From assembly GCA_020634315.1 (NCBI GenBank), contig JACKBV010000044.1, positions 1-25,960 of the forward strand: a stretch of 25,960 bases of DNA, read 5' to 3'. Position 1 is the stretch's first letter. Each line of letters begins with the position of its first letter. Below are positions 16,013-22,756 of this stretch, piece by piece. This DNA comes from Ardenticatenaceae bacterium (GTDB lineage: Bacteria; Chloroflexota; Anaerolineae; Promineifilales; Promineifilaceae). A model generated the notes under the pieces. The model ran no database searches. It was not told where the DNA came from and was given only the letters and a program-made list of their open reading frames with translations. The translations under genes were made by a program, and so were the position numbers.

Positions 16013-16687
16013 ATGCAAGAAAATAAGTTAACTTTTTTGTCAGGCGTTCAGGTCTTTCGTGACCTGACCCCCAATGAATTGATGGCGATGGATCGCCAAT
16101 TGATCATGTCCACTTGCGAAGCGGGCAAGATTTTCTACATGCCGGAAGACAGTGGCGAGGCCTTGTTTTTGCTAAAAAAGGGACGCGTGCAGTTGTATCG
16201 CCTTTCGCCTCATGGTAAGAAACTGGTTGTTGCGACCCTGGGTGCGGGCGCTATGTTTGGTGAAATGTCCCTTGTCGGGCAGGGGATGCACAATACGTTC
16301 GCGGAGGCACTGGACAGCTGCGTTTTATGTGTCATGAGCCGCTCTGATGTGGAACGGCTGCTGCAAGAAAAGCCCGATGTCGCCTTTCGTTTTCTCGAAG
16401 CCATTGGTTCGCGCGTACGGCAGCTGGAGGTTCGCCTGGAGGAAATCGCCTTTAAGAGTATTCCTTCACGTCTGGCAGCGCTTTTATTGCAGTTGGCTGT
16501 GGATCTGGGCGGGGCGAAACAGGTCAGCGGTTATACGCATCAGGATTTGAGTGAAATGCTTGGCACGTATCGGGAGACCATTACACAAACTTTGAATGAC
16601 TTTAAAGTGGATGGCTTGATTGATACAGGGCGGAAGCGGATTATTTTGCGTGACTTGGAGCAGCTGCAAACGCTAGCAGATAACTAA
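16013..16687 (+). CDS. Crp/Fnr-family transcription regulator
   Basis: 224 residues. The N-terminal cyclic-nucleotide-binding fold (about 15-130) contains GEALFLLKKGRVQLYRLSPH and AGAMFGEMSLVGQG. The linker helix follows, then a winged helix-turn-helix with YTHQDLSEMLGTYRETITQT as the recognition region and GLIDTGRKRIIL as the wing. The phosphate-binding cassette lacks a clear RTA(T/S) core, and no Fnr-type Cys cluster is present at the N-terminus, so the effector may not be cAMP or an Fe-S cluster. It binds DNA as a dimer. The preceding CxxC protein gene may be in the same transcript. A strong terminator follows directly. Confidence 0.92.
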   Translation: MQENKLTFLSGVQVFRDLTPNELMAMDRQLIMSTCEAGKIFYMPEDSGEALFLLKKGRVQLYRLSPHGKKLVVATLGAGAMFGEMSLVGQGMHNTFAEALDSCVLCVMSRSDVERLLQEKPDVAFRFLEAIGSRVRQLEVRLEEIAFKSIPSRLAALLLQLAVDLGGAKQVSGYTHQDLSEMLGTYRETITQTLNDFKVDGLIDTGRKRIILRDLEQLQTLADN

Positions 16688-16722
16688 AAAGAGGCGGTGG
16701 TATCTCCACCGCCTCTTTTTTT
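16686..16722. terminator. Bidirectional intrinsic terminator after the Crp/Fnr gene
   Basis: GAGGCGGTGG (16691-16700) pairs with CCACCGCCTC (16706-16715) around loop TATCT. A5 precedes and T7 follows, so it works on both strands between two convergent genes. The stop codon of the minus-strand PH gene (16723-16721) overlaps the last T's. Confidence 0.93.
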
Positions 16723-17269
16723 ACATTTCTTCGCGATAGGTGAAGTTGTGCTTTTTGCGTGCGTGAAGGACAGCGCGGCGCAAAATCTCGTAGACTTTTT
16801 CTGGGTCTTTGACGTTTTTGAGAACGACGGCGGGGTGGCTTGGATCGTGGCTGCGAACTTTGATGTCACCCAGGTCGAGCATGCGTTCACTCAATGTTTG
16901 GCTGTAATCCATGTCTTGGATGCGTACCAATTCAATATTTTCGCGGGCCTTGCCGAAGACGCCTTCGGTGATGCGGATGCGTTCGTCGGTGATGGTGTAG
17001 TGCAAGGAAATGGAGAGGAACGGCCGTCCTTCCCAAAGGATGTCTTCTTTTTGGTCGTCGAGAATGGAGGTGGCAACGGCCGTTTCCACTTGTGTGTCGC
17101 CTAACGTTTTGCCCATATCATCGTCAATTTCCAGCATGGCAACTTCGCTGACCAGGTCAACCAGCGTTTCGATTGTTTCTTTGTCTAGTTTGCTAATATC
17201 TATCTCGTTTTGGGCAATTGCTTGCCAGACACGAGCCTTAATTCTTGCTTGCGCATCAGTAACGGACAT
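16721..17269 (-). CDS. Bacterial PH-domain (DUF304-like) protein
   Basis: 182 residues from ATG 17269, chosen for the GGAAGGA five bases upstream. The first 75 residues are mainly helical (SVTDAQARIKARVWQAIAQN). The rest (about 80-180) is a bacterial PH domain like that of YdbS/YdbT: EDILWEGRPFLSISLHYTIT, RIRITEGVFGKARENIELVR, DLGDIKVRSHD and a closing helix DPEKVYEILRRAVLHARKK. In those proteins the domain follows membrane helices, but here there is none, so it is probably cytoplasmic. Function unknown. Two ACGGCCGT elements lie inside (17020, 17076). Confidence 0.8.
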   Translation of the reverse strand: MSVTDAQARIKARVWQAIAQNEIDISKLDKETIETLVDLVSEVAMLEIDDDMGKTLGDTQVETAVATSILDDQKEDILWEGRPFLSISLHYTITDERIRITEGVFGKARENIELVRIQDMDYSQTLSERMLDLGDIKVRSHDPSHPAVVLKNVKDPEKVYEILRRAVLHARKKHNFTYREEM

Positions 17270-17354
17270 CGTAATCCTTCCTTTTCTGTTCAAGTTTTGT
17301 TACCAACATCTAACTAAAAACTAACAAAAGATGTTTAGCATATTCTATGGTTGT

Positions 17355-17383
17355 TTGTCAATCAGAGATACGGCCGTTACAAT
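17355..17383 (+). promoter_or_regulatory. Sigma-70-like promoter of the FmdB-type gene
   Basis: TTGTCA (17355-17360), a 17-base spacer and TACAAT (17378-17383), with five of six consensus bases in each hexamer. The predicted transcript starts near 17390, leaving a leader of about 49 bases before ATG 17439. An ACGGCCGT element (17370-17377) forms the spacer's last eight bases, directly against the -10. Confidence 0.6.
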
Positions 17384-17438
17384 TGCAAAATAATTTCTGA
17401 CTATGTAGCAAAAACATTGTATTAGGTGGGTTTGAGAG

Positions 17439-17741
17439 ATGCCAATATACACATATCGCTGCAAAGATTGTGAGCACGAATTTGAAATTCGTCAGCGTAT
17501 GAGCGATGATCCTTTAACTGAGTGTCCTGTATGTGATGGCGAAATTCGCCGGGTCGTCAATTCAGTTGGCGTCGTTTTCAAAGGGCAGGGTTTCTATATC
17601 ACGGACAATCGTGGTGGGAAAAATGCCACCCTGAGTACAAACGGGAAAGACAGCAGTACCAGTTCGAGCAGCGACAAAGCAGAGCCGACAAGTACGGCAA
17701 GCGACACGTCAAAACCTAAAACGGAAACGGCCGCTGCCTGA
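17439..17741 (+). CDS. FmdB-family zinc ribbon protein
   Basis: 100 residues. It opens with MPIYTYRCKDCEHEFEIRQR, typical of the FmdB/CxxC_CXXC_SSSS family, with C8, C11, C29 and C32 (CKDC, CPVC) binding one zinc, then a conserved VVFKGQGFYITD. The last 40 residues are a low-complexity Ser/Thr/Asp/Lys tail, usual in this family. FmdB is named after a regulator of formamidase in Methylophilus, but the role of most members is not known. AGGTGGG lies upstream of ATG 17439 at a slightly long distance. Followed by a bidirectional terminator. Confidence 0.88.
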   Translation: MPIYTYRCKDCEHEFEIRQRMSDDPLTECPVCDGEIRRVVNSVGVVFKGQGFYITDNRGGKNATLSTNGKDSSTSSSSDKAEPTSTASDTSKPKTETAAA

Positions 17742-17760
17742 TAGCACATATCATTTGCAT

Positions 17761-17801
17761 AAAAAAAGAACCTACCAACTTTGTTTGGTAGGTTCTTTTT
17801 T
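17761..17801. terminator. Bidirectional intrinsic terminator
   Basis: GAACCTACCAA (17768-17778) pairs with TTGGTAGGTTC (17785-17795) around a six-base loop. A7 precedes and T6 follows, so it serves both the FmdB gene and the convergent 17818-18120 gene. Confidence 0.93.
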
Positions 17802-17817
17802 GTCACAACACTGCTAT

Positions 17818-18120
17818 TTACAGCTGGAATCCGCGCGTCGCCGGAATCATCTTTTGGCTGTAATCATTTACAAATCTTTGCAACTGCTCAGTCAATTTAA
17901 GCCAGTCTGAGCTGTCCAAGATTTGCCGCATCTGTTCTGTACTTTGTGTAACGCCACTAGCCAATTTCTGCTCACAATCGCCGTAAGCCGTATACCACAC
18001 CTGGATATCACCGATGCCTAGTCGATTCAAGCCTGGAATAAACTCATGGACCAAAAACTCAAAATACTCTGATTCCGTTTCTTTGCGCACATCCCAGCGC
18101 ATAATGATTTTTGTTGGCAT
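17818..18120 (-). CDS. Small hypothetical protein, possible ferredoxin-like dimeric alpha/beta fold
   Basis: 100 residues with no signal or membrane segment and one Cys. The order beta (KIIMRWDV), helix (ESEYFEFLVHEFIPGLNRLG), beta (IQVWYTAYGD), beta (EQKLASGVTQ), helix (TEQMRQILDSSDWLKLTEQL) suggests a dimeric alpha/beta-barrel monomer. I cannot name the family with confidence. ATG 18120 has AGGA eight bases upstream. It lies 14 bases after the MBL-fold gene and is probably co-transcribed with it; a terminator follows. Confidence 0.75.
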   Translation of the reverse strand: MPTKIIMRWDVRKETESEYFEFLVHEFIPGLNRLGIGDIQVWYTAYGDCEQKLASGVTQSTEQMRQILDSSDWLKLTEQLQRFVNDYSQKMIPATRGFQL

Positions 18121-18134
18121 AAGATTTATCCTAA

Positions 18135-18752
18135 CTAAATTCTAGGCGTTAGCAGAATCGTTTCCGTCTCTTCGGGTAAGCGAGCTTCGGTCACTTTTAA
18201 ACTCGCTTCTTCCTGCAAATCAGTAACGCCCATCTCTTTCAAGAAACGATCAACACCGTCTAAGTCAACTTTTAGTCCAGGCAAGGCATAATGCATGGGC
18301 ACAACAATGTTGGGTTCCAACATGGAAACCAATTCCGCAGCCTGTGCCGCATTGAGACTACTCCCACCGCCAACCGGGACAAGCAAAATGTTGATTTCCT
18401 CAAGCGCCTCAATTTGGGTTTGCGAGGGAACTTTTTGCATATCCCCCAAATGCGCCACTGTCAAATTGCCATAATTAAACACATACAGGACATTGTTGGT
18501 GTGATTTGTTGGAATGCCCGTGATAAAGACGCCCCCAATTTCATATTCGCCAGGGCCATCTATCTCATGTAATAATCCTGCAATATCCTTTGTATAGTTG
18601 TGTCCCTTTGCCTGATGGCTGACTGTTGCCACATCAGCTTTCAGTTTTAGACCAGGCAAGCCCAACGTTTCAGCATAAGGGTCGGTAACAACTGTGGCAT
18701 AATTGCGCTCTGTGATGCGAAAACAACTTAATCCATACCAAGTAAGTTCCAT
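18135..18752 (-). CDS. Metallo-beta-lactamase-fold protein (UlaG-like), metal site degenerate
   Basis: 205 residues beginning MELTWYGLSCFRI, the start of UlaG-like MBL hydrolases, and containing VTDPYAETLGLPG, GPGEYEIGGVFITGIPT, HLGDMQK and PMHYALPG. The HxHxDH metal motif expected after the second strand is replaced by VSHQAKGHNY, so at most one metal ligand is kept there. The later His and Asp in HLGD and MHY are present. It may be a non-canonical or inactive hydrolase; substrate unknown. A strong ribosome site (AAGGAGAG) lies before ATG 18752. It is the first gene of a two-gene unit. Confidence 0.83.
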   Translation of the reverse strand: MELTWYGLSCFRITERNYATVVTDPYAETLGLPGLKLKADVATVSHQAKGHNYTKDIAGLLHEIDGPGEYEIGGVFITGIPTNHTNNVLYVFNYGNLTVAHLGDMQKVPSQTQIEALEEINILLVPVGGGSSLNAAQAAELVSMLEPNIVVPMHYALPGLKVDLDGVDRFLKEMGVTDLQEEASLKVTEARLPEETETILLTPRI

Positions 18753-18807
18753 AAAACTCTCCTTCAGAGAAGGAATTATACCTGATTATTGGATAATCTA
18801 ATAATTT

Positions 18808-19602
18808 ATGTTTAGGCAAGAAATTGGGCAAAATAATGGGAATCGGCCGTTCCGAATATTGGCATTGAACGGTGGGCATGTGCTGCAAGAAGATGCCTAT
18901 TGGCGCTTTGTTTTGCCGCCAATAACAAAAGGGTATGCTGATGCACAGATTGATGATTATGGCTTCTATCACCGCCGACGCTTCTATCCCTGGCAACAAG
19001 GTGTGCGCTTATCTTTGCAGGCGCGATTTTCCCATTCGGCAGGAATCTTGAAAGGCACGGCCGGATTTGGGTTTTGGAATGCGCCATTTGGCGATCCCAC
19101 CATACGCTGGCCCGCCCTGCCACAAGCGGTCTGGTTTTTCTATGCATCGGCTCCTTCTGATTTGCCATTGGCATTGCAAGGCGCAGGACGCGGCTGGTTT
19201 GTGGCAACATTGGATGCGACAACATTTTCTGCTGTTAGCCTTGTGCCACTTGCTCCGTTGCTGCTCTTGCTCAATCAAAATCGGCATTTACGCAGCTACA
19301 TCTGGCCCATGATCAGGCAAAGGTTGGGCATTAGTTACGCGCCATTGGCTGTTGATATGACAGCATGGCATCATTACGCATTAGATTGGCAAGGCGCGGG
19401 TTGCTCATTCTATGTGGATGAAGCCTTGATCTGGCAAACGCCATTTAGCCCACGTGGCCCGTTGGGGTTTGTTTGTTGGTTGGATAATCAATATATGGTG
19501 GCGCAGGTAAACGGCCGTTTCGCGTCAGGCACACTGCCCCTATCGGCCACACAATACATGGACGTGCGCGAATTGCATATCACACCCAATTCGCCAAATT
19601 GA
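18808..19602 (+). CDS. Concanavalin A-like lectin/glucanase-fold protein, hypothetical
   Basis: 264 residues, no signal peptide. Two jelly-roll beta-rich halves flank a Leu-rich stretch (FSAVSLVPLAPLLLLLNQ, about 141-158). The C-terminal part, TAWHHYALDWQGAGCSFYVD ... WQTPFSPRGPLGFVCWLDNQ, reads like GH16/LamG-type sandwich proteins, where a strand ending in WxxYxxxWxxxxxxFYVD is common. The catalytic ExDxE motif of GH16 enzymes is absent, so it is unlikely to be a glycosidase. ATG 18808 lacks a ribosome site; TAATCT lies eight bases upstream, possibly a leaderless promoter. One ACGGCCGT lies at 19511. Confidence 0.72.
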   Translation: MFRQEIGQNNGNRPFRILALNGGHVLQEDAYWRFVLPPITKGYADAQIDDYGFYHRRRFYPWQQGVRLSLQARFSHSAGILKGTAGFGFWNAPFGDPTIRWPALPQAVWFFYASAPSDLPLALQGAGRGWFVATLDATTFSAVSLVPLAPLLLLLNQNRHLRSYIWPMIRQRLGISYAPLAVDMTAWHHYALDWQGAGCSFYVDEALIWQTPFSPRGPLGFVCWLDNQYMVAQVNGRFASGTLPLSATQYMDVRELHITPNSPN

Positions 19603-19685
19603 TGAAATTATAGCCCGTAAAAATTTGCCCCGTGATAGGGGGCATGTTATACTTCCCGACGCTCGTTAAGAGACCTTCAATTGCT

Positions 19686-19772
19686 GGAGGGATGGCCGAG
19701 TGGACGAAGGCGACAGTCTTGAAAACTGTAGTGGGCTTTGGCTCACCGAGGGTTCGAATCCCTCTCCCTCCG
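19686..19772 (+). tRNA. tRNA-Ser (anticodon UGA)
   Basis: Acceptor GGAGGGA pairs with TCCCTCC (19765-19771). The D region is GGCCGAGTGG, and the anticodon arm ACAGT-CTTGAAA-ACTGT places TGA at 19720-19722. A long variable arm marks the class II Ser type, and GGTTCGAATCC is the T arm. CCA is not encoded. It reads UCA/UCG codons. Confidence 0.95.
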
Positions 19773-19822
19773 CTCTGGCTGTTAACAACTAAGGATGTAT
19801 CCCGGCTATCTAATATAGTGTT

Positions 19823-19911
19823 GGGGAGGTGCCAGAGTGGTCGAATGGGGCCGCCTGCTAAGCGGTTAACGGTGTCAAAGCCGTTCATGGGTTCGAATCC
19901 CATCCTCCCCG
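19823..19911 (+). tRNA. tRNA-Ser (anticodon GCU)
   Basis: Acceptor GGGGAGG pairs with CCTCCCC (19904-19910). The anticodon arm GCCGC-CTGCTAA-GCGGT places GCT at 19857-19859. A long variable arm and GGGTTCGAATCCC T arm follow. CCA is not encoded. It reads AGC/AGU codons and lies 51 bases after the first Ser tRNA, probably in one transcript. Confidence 0.95.
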
Positions 19912-19979
19912 CCTTTATTTTTCCGGCAAAAAACTAGTTGCCAGATTCACATAAATCGGGTATCTTTACGAGGTCTTAC

Positions 19980-20056
19980 GCGCCCTTAGCTCAGCGGATT
20001 AGAGCGTCTGGCTACGAACCAGAAGGTCGGGAGTTCGAATCTCTCAGGGCGTACCA
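19980..20056 (+). tRNA. tRNA-Arg (anticodon ACG), CCA encoded
   Basis: Acceptor GCGCCCT pairs with AGGGCGT (20046-20052, with a G-U end pair). D arm AGCTCAGCGGATTAGAGC, anticodon loop CTACGAA with ACG at 20014-20016, and T arm GGGAGTTCGAATCTCTC. Discriminator A20053 is followed by encoded CCA. It reads CGN codons after A34 deamination. Confidence 0.95.
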
Positions 20057-20091
20057 AAGCGACACTATTTTAGATGTGTCGCTTTTTTTTT
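20056..20091 (+). terminator. Intrinsic terminator of the tRNA cluster
   Basis: GCGACAC (20059-20065) pairs with GTGTCGC (20076-20082) around a ten-base loop, extended by AAA/TTT, followed by T9 (20083-20091). It directly follows tRNA-Arg. Confidence 0.93.
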
Positions 20092-20112
20092 GCCTGGTGA
20101 TATGAGAAATCA

Positions 20113-20172
20113 ATGATTATTCAAGGCCGCTATCTTGTTTTTGATGATGCTGCCTTAAAATCAAACCCATGA
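20113..20172 (+). CDS. 19-codon upstream reading frame overlapping the next gene by ATGA
   Basis: ATG 20113 to TGA 20170-20172 encodes MIIQGRYLVFDDAALKSNP. Its stop overlaps the ATG of the Cys-rich gene (ATGA at 20169-20172), and that gene has no ribosome site of its own, so its translation may depend on this frame. The sequence also resembles the first strand of amidohydrolases (MII.GRYLV.D), so it could be a remnant of such a gene. Expression is unproven. Confidence 0.35.
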   Translation: MIIQGRYLVFDDAALKSNP

Positions 20173-20510
20173 AAACACCTGCGGGCGAAGAATGCCGTTT
20201 TTATTATGAAGATTATCATCGTGGTCGTTCTGAGCAGGAATGTCGCCTGATTCAGGCGAATCCACACTCAGCGGAATGGCAATTTCACGATTGTCGTAAT
20301 TGCCCGGTGCCAGGAATCTTGCGTGCTAACAGCAGCCCAGATTTGATTTTGCAAGGCACCATTAAAAAGGGATTTATGGGGTTCAACCGCCGCGTGATTG
20401 TGGATGCATTTTGCAGTCGTCATGCTATTGATGTGCCGGAGCCTCATGTTGGTTGTCCGATGTGTGCAAAAGAGCGGCCTGGTTTGAAAGATTTATTTGA
20501 ACAATGGTAG
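20169..20510 (+). CDS. Small Cys-rich hypothetical protein
   Basis: 113 residues with eight Cys: EECRF, QECRL, FHDCRNCPVPG, AFCSRH and GCPMCAKE. The paired CxxC-like motifs and His residues suggest a metal-binding (Zn or Fe-S) protein. No signal peptide or membrane segment. I do not recognise the family. There is no ribosome site upstream of ATG 20169; coupling with the 19-codon frame is possible. It lies 12 bases before the HAD gene, with which it is probably co-transcribed. Confidence 0.78.
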   Translation: MKTPAGEECRFYYEDYHRGRSEQECRLIQANPHSAEWQFHDCRNCPVPGILRANSSPDLILQGTIKKGFMGFNRRVIVDAFCSRHAIDVPEPHVGCPMCAKERPGLKDLFEQW

Positions 20511-20522
20511 GGGAATGCCAGC

Positions 20523-21278
20523 ATGTTACAAGCTGTTTTATTTGATTTAGATAATACCTTGTTGGGTAATCATATGGATACGTTTATGCCCCATTATTTT
20601 GCATTGTTGGGGGACTATGCGCGTCCAATTATGGAAAAGGAACGTTTTTTGCAGGAATTGATGGTCTGCACAAAGGCGACGATGGAGAGTACGGATACGG
20701 CCGTTTCCAATCGTGACATCTTTTGGCAAACCTTCCAGGCACGCAACCAAATCGATCCAAACGAGCTAGAACAATTCTTTGACAAGTTTTACCAGACAGA
20801 TTTTTGGCAACTGCAATCTGTGGTGCAGTATCGTCCTGAGGCGGCAACATTGGTAAAAGCCTGCCAGGAAATGGGACTGCAAGTAGTCATTGCCACCAAC
20901 CCCCTCTTTCCACGGCGAGCCGTAGAAGCACGATTGGCCTGGGCTGGATTGCCGGTTGACACCTACACATTTGATCTGGTAACGACTTACGACAATATGC
21001 ACAGCACCAAGCCGCATTTGTCTTATTACCAAGAAATCTTGCAAGCTATCAATTGTCCCCCTGAAGAGGCTCTGATGGTTGGTGATGATTGGGACTGGGA
21101 TATGCTGCCAGCGGCCGCGCTAAAGATGCACCGTTATTGGCTGCCGCCAGATGAGACGACATCGCCCCCTGACTCCGCCGCCGTTACCGCGTATGGTTCT
21201 CTGACACATTTTGCTGACTTGGTGCAATCTGGTTGGTTGGCTCAGCTTGCAGAACCAACTCAGCAATCGATGGATTAA
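20523..21278 (+). CDS. HAD-superfamily hydrolase
   Basis: 251 residues. Motif I is FDLDNTLLG, with nucleophile Asp8 and acid/base Asp10. A helical cap (about 16-95) follows. Motif II is VVIATNP, motif III the Lys in STKPHLSYY, and motif IV GDDWDWDM. The enzymes cleave phosphate esters by an aspartyl-phosphate intermediate with Mg2+. Substrate unknown. AGGGGA lies eight bases before ATG 20523. The middle gene of a three-gene operon: the stop codon is followed by one base and the next ATG. Confidence 0.9.
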   Translation: MLQAVLFDLDNTLLGNHMDTFMPHYFALLGDYARPIMEKERFLQELMVCTKATMESTDTAVSNRDIFWQTFQARNQIDPNELEQFFDKFYQTDFWQLQSVVQYRPEAATLVKACQEMGLQVVIATNPLFPRRAVEARLAWAGLPVDTYTFDLVTTYDNMHSTKPHLSYYQEILQAINCPPEEALMVGDDWDWDMLPAAALKMHRYWLPPDETTSPPDSAAVTAYGSLTHFADLVQSGWLAQLAEPTQQSMD

Positions 21279-21279
21279 C

Positions 21280-21780
21280 ATGCAGACATTGCCTTCTGTT
21301 CCTATTTTGCTAGAGAAGTTGCAGGATTTTGCAACGGCCGTTGCCACGTCCTTGCAAGAACCAGAAGTAGATTGGGGTTGGCGACCGGCTCCCCAGGAAT
21401 GGTCATTAACCGAAGTGGCCTGCCATTTACGCGACGTAGAGGGCGAAGTGCATCAGATTCGCTTCCGCACCGTTCTCGAAAAGGAAAATGCATTCCTGGC
21501 CGGTGTTTCTTCAAATGAATGGGCTGATTTGCGCCAGTATCAGACACAAGATGGCGTCTCTGCCTTACACGCGTTTTTGCAAGCACGCACCGACACCCTG
21601 GCATTACTCAAACCCTTAACTGCATCGGACTGGCAGCGCAAGGGCAGCCACTCTTACCTAGGCCCAACCAGCATGCACGAATTACTTACGCTCGTTGTCA
21701 AGCACGACCAGATTCATTGGGAGCAAATCATGATGCTGCGGCGTAAAGATGCTCCTAAAGCGGTCAGCGACCTAATGTAG
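21280..21780 (+). CDS. DinB-like four-helix-bundle protein
   Basis: 166 residues. ATG 21280 is chosen because it starts one base after the HAD stop; an upstream in-frame start at 21211 would lie deep in the HAD gene. The DinB/DfsB metal-binding His triad is visible: H49 in VACHLRDVE, and H142 and H146 in VVKHDQIHWEQI. WRPAPQEWSLTEVACHL is typical of the family, which includes thiol-dependent transferases and many proteins of unknown function. Its end overlaps the convergent prsW-like gene by 17 bases. Confidence 0.85.
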   Translation: MQTLPSVPILLEKLQDFATAVATSLQEPEVDWGWRPAPQEWSLTEVACHLRDVEGEVHQIRFRTVLEKENAFLAGVSSNEWADLRQYQTQDGVSALHAFLQARTDTLALLKPLTASDWQRKGSHSYLGPTSMHELLTLVVKHDQIHWEQIMMLRRKDAPKAVSDLM

Positions 21781-22747
21781 TTAAATCTTGCCGAATATCC
21801 TCAATGAGTTGTTGATTACGCTCATCCTGGAAAAGGGCAAAGTGATGTTTTTTGTACGCCAGTTCGCTGCACCGGTAATAAAAGCGGGAAAGCTGCCAAT
21901 ACGGTCTAAGCCCCTGTGACAACAGCGTCTGAAAACGGTGCCCACTGCGTTTGCGACCCGAACAAACTGTTTCATATTGATTGAGTGTCAAGACGCCCAG
22001 TTGCACTTCTTCCACCAGATATTTACGCAGCCACTGCCTTTCCTGATATAACGCCCAAACAATGATAACCATTGTCAACGCCAGGCCGCCCCAATCAAAG
22101 ATAAACGCCACAAGACAGAGCAAATTGCCAAACGAAACGGTGAAGTTGTGCAAAAAATGCAAAAACATGGCCGTAGACCAGCCAATGACAGGGGCCGCAA
22201 AGCGCAGCAAAGGATTGGTAGCCATGCGTGCAATGGCAATGCCCAGGCCAGTCATACTGCTAAAAAGCGCATGATTTAATCCGAAGAGAATGCTGCGCAC
22301 AAAGACATTCGTGCCCCAAGCTTCCATGCCACCATCGGCGTAAACGTGGACGAAGTAGTAAATATTTTCGACCATCGCGAAGCCCATCCCCACCATTGCC
22401 CCATAAATGATGCCGTCGAGCGGGCTGTCAATTTCATGTCGCCAGCGAAAGAAAATGATGACCAGAACCAACCCTTTGACGGTTTCTTCTACGGGAGGTG
22501 CGATGAAACTAGCCGCGAGCGTGTCGCCGGTTGTCTCACTTGTCAGCAAATAGATGGGCATAGAAAGCAAGCTGTTAAAAATATAGGCAATGATGATGCT
22601 GGGAATGGCTCCCCACAAAAAGGCGGTCGTTAACAACCACCAAGGCTCTTTTTCGTAGCGATCAACCCAATAAATGAGGCCGATGTAAAGCAATGTGGGG
22701 ATAACGGCCGCAACCGTGGACAGGGCAAAAGCGGTGGATTCGATCAT
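21764..22747 (-). CDS. PrsW-family intramembrane metalloprotease
   Basis: 327 residues with about eight membrane helices. The family motifs are all present: DRYEKEP after TM1, the catalytic EE in FIAPPVEETVKGL, GMGFAMVENIYY, LFGLNHALFSSMTGLG and FLHFLHNF, whose Glu and His residues bind zinc in the membrane. PrsW in Bacillus cleaves the anti-sigma factor RsiW; here no sigma/anti-sigma pair is adjacent, so the target is unknown. The last 80 residues are cytoplasmic and basic. It lies nine bases after queA and is probably co-transcribed with it. Confidence 0.9.
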   Translation of the reverse strand: MIESTAFALSTVAAVIPTLLYIGLIYWVDRYEKEPWWLLTTAFLWGAIPSIIIAYIFNSLLSMPIYLLTSETTGDTLAASFIAPPVEETVKGLVLVIIFFRWRHEIDSPLDGIIYGAMVGMGFAMVENIYYFVHVYADGGMEAWGTNVFVRSILFGLNHALFSSMTGLGIAIARMATNPLLRFAAPVIGWSTAMFLHFLHNFTVSFGNLLCLVAFIFDWGGLALTMVIIVWALYQERQWLRKYLVEEVQLGVLTLNQYETVCSGRKRSGHRFQTLLSQGLRPYWQLSRFYYRCSELAYKKHHFALFQDERNQQLIEDIRQDLTTLGR

Positions 22748-22756
22748 AAGGTTTGT

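Noticed and set aside
19686..19772. tRNA with TGA in the anticodon as a possible selenocysteine tRNA
   Set aside because: The anticodon UGA reads UCA (Ser). A Sec tRNA needs UCA as anticodon and an 8-base acceptor stem; this one has seven pairs.
19632..19937. 101-codon plus-strand frame across the two tRNA-Ser genes
   Set aside because: It is translated tRNA sequence; both tRNAs fold completely.
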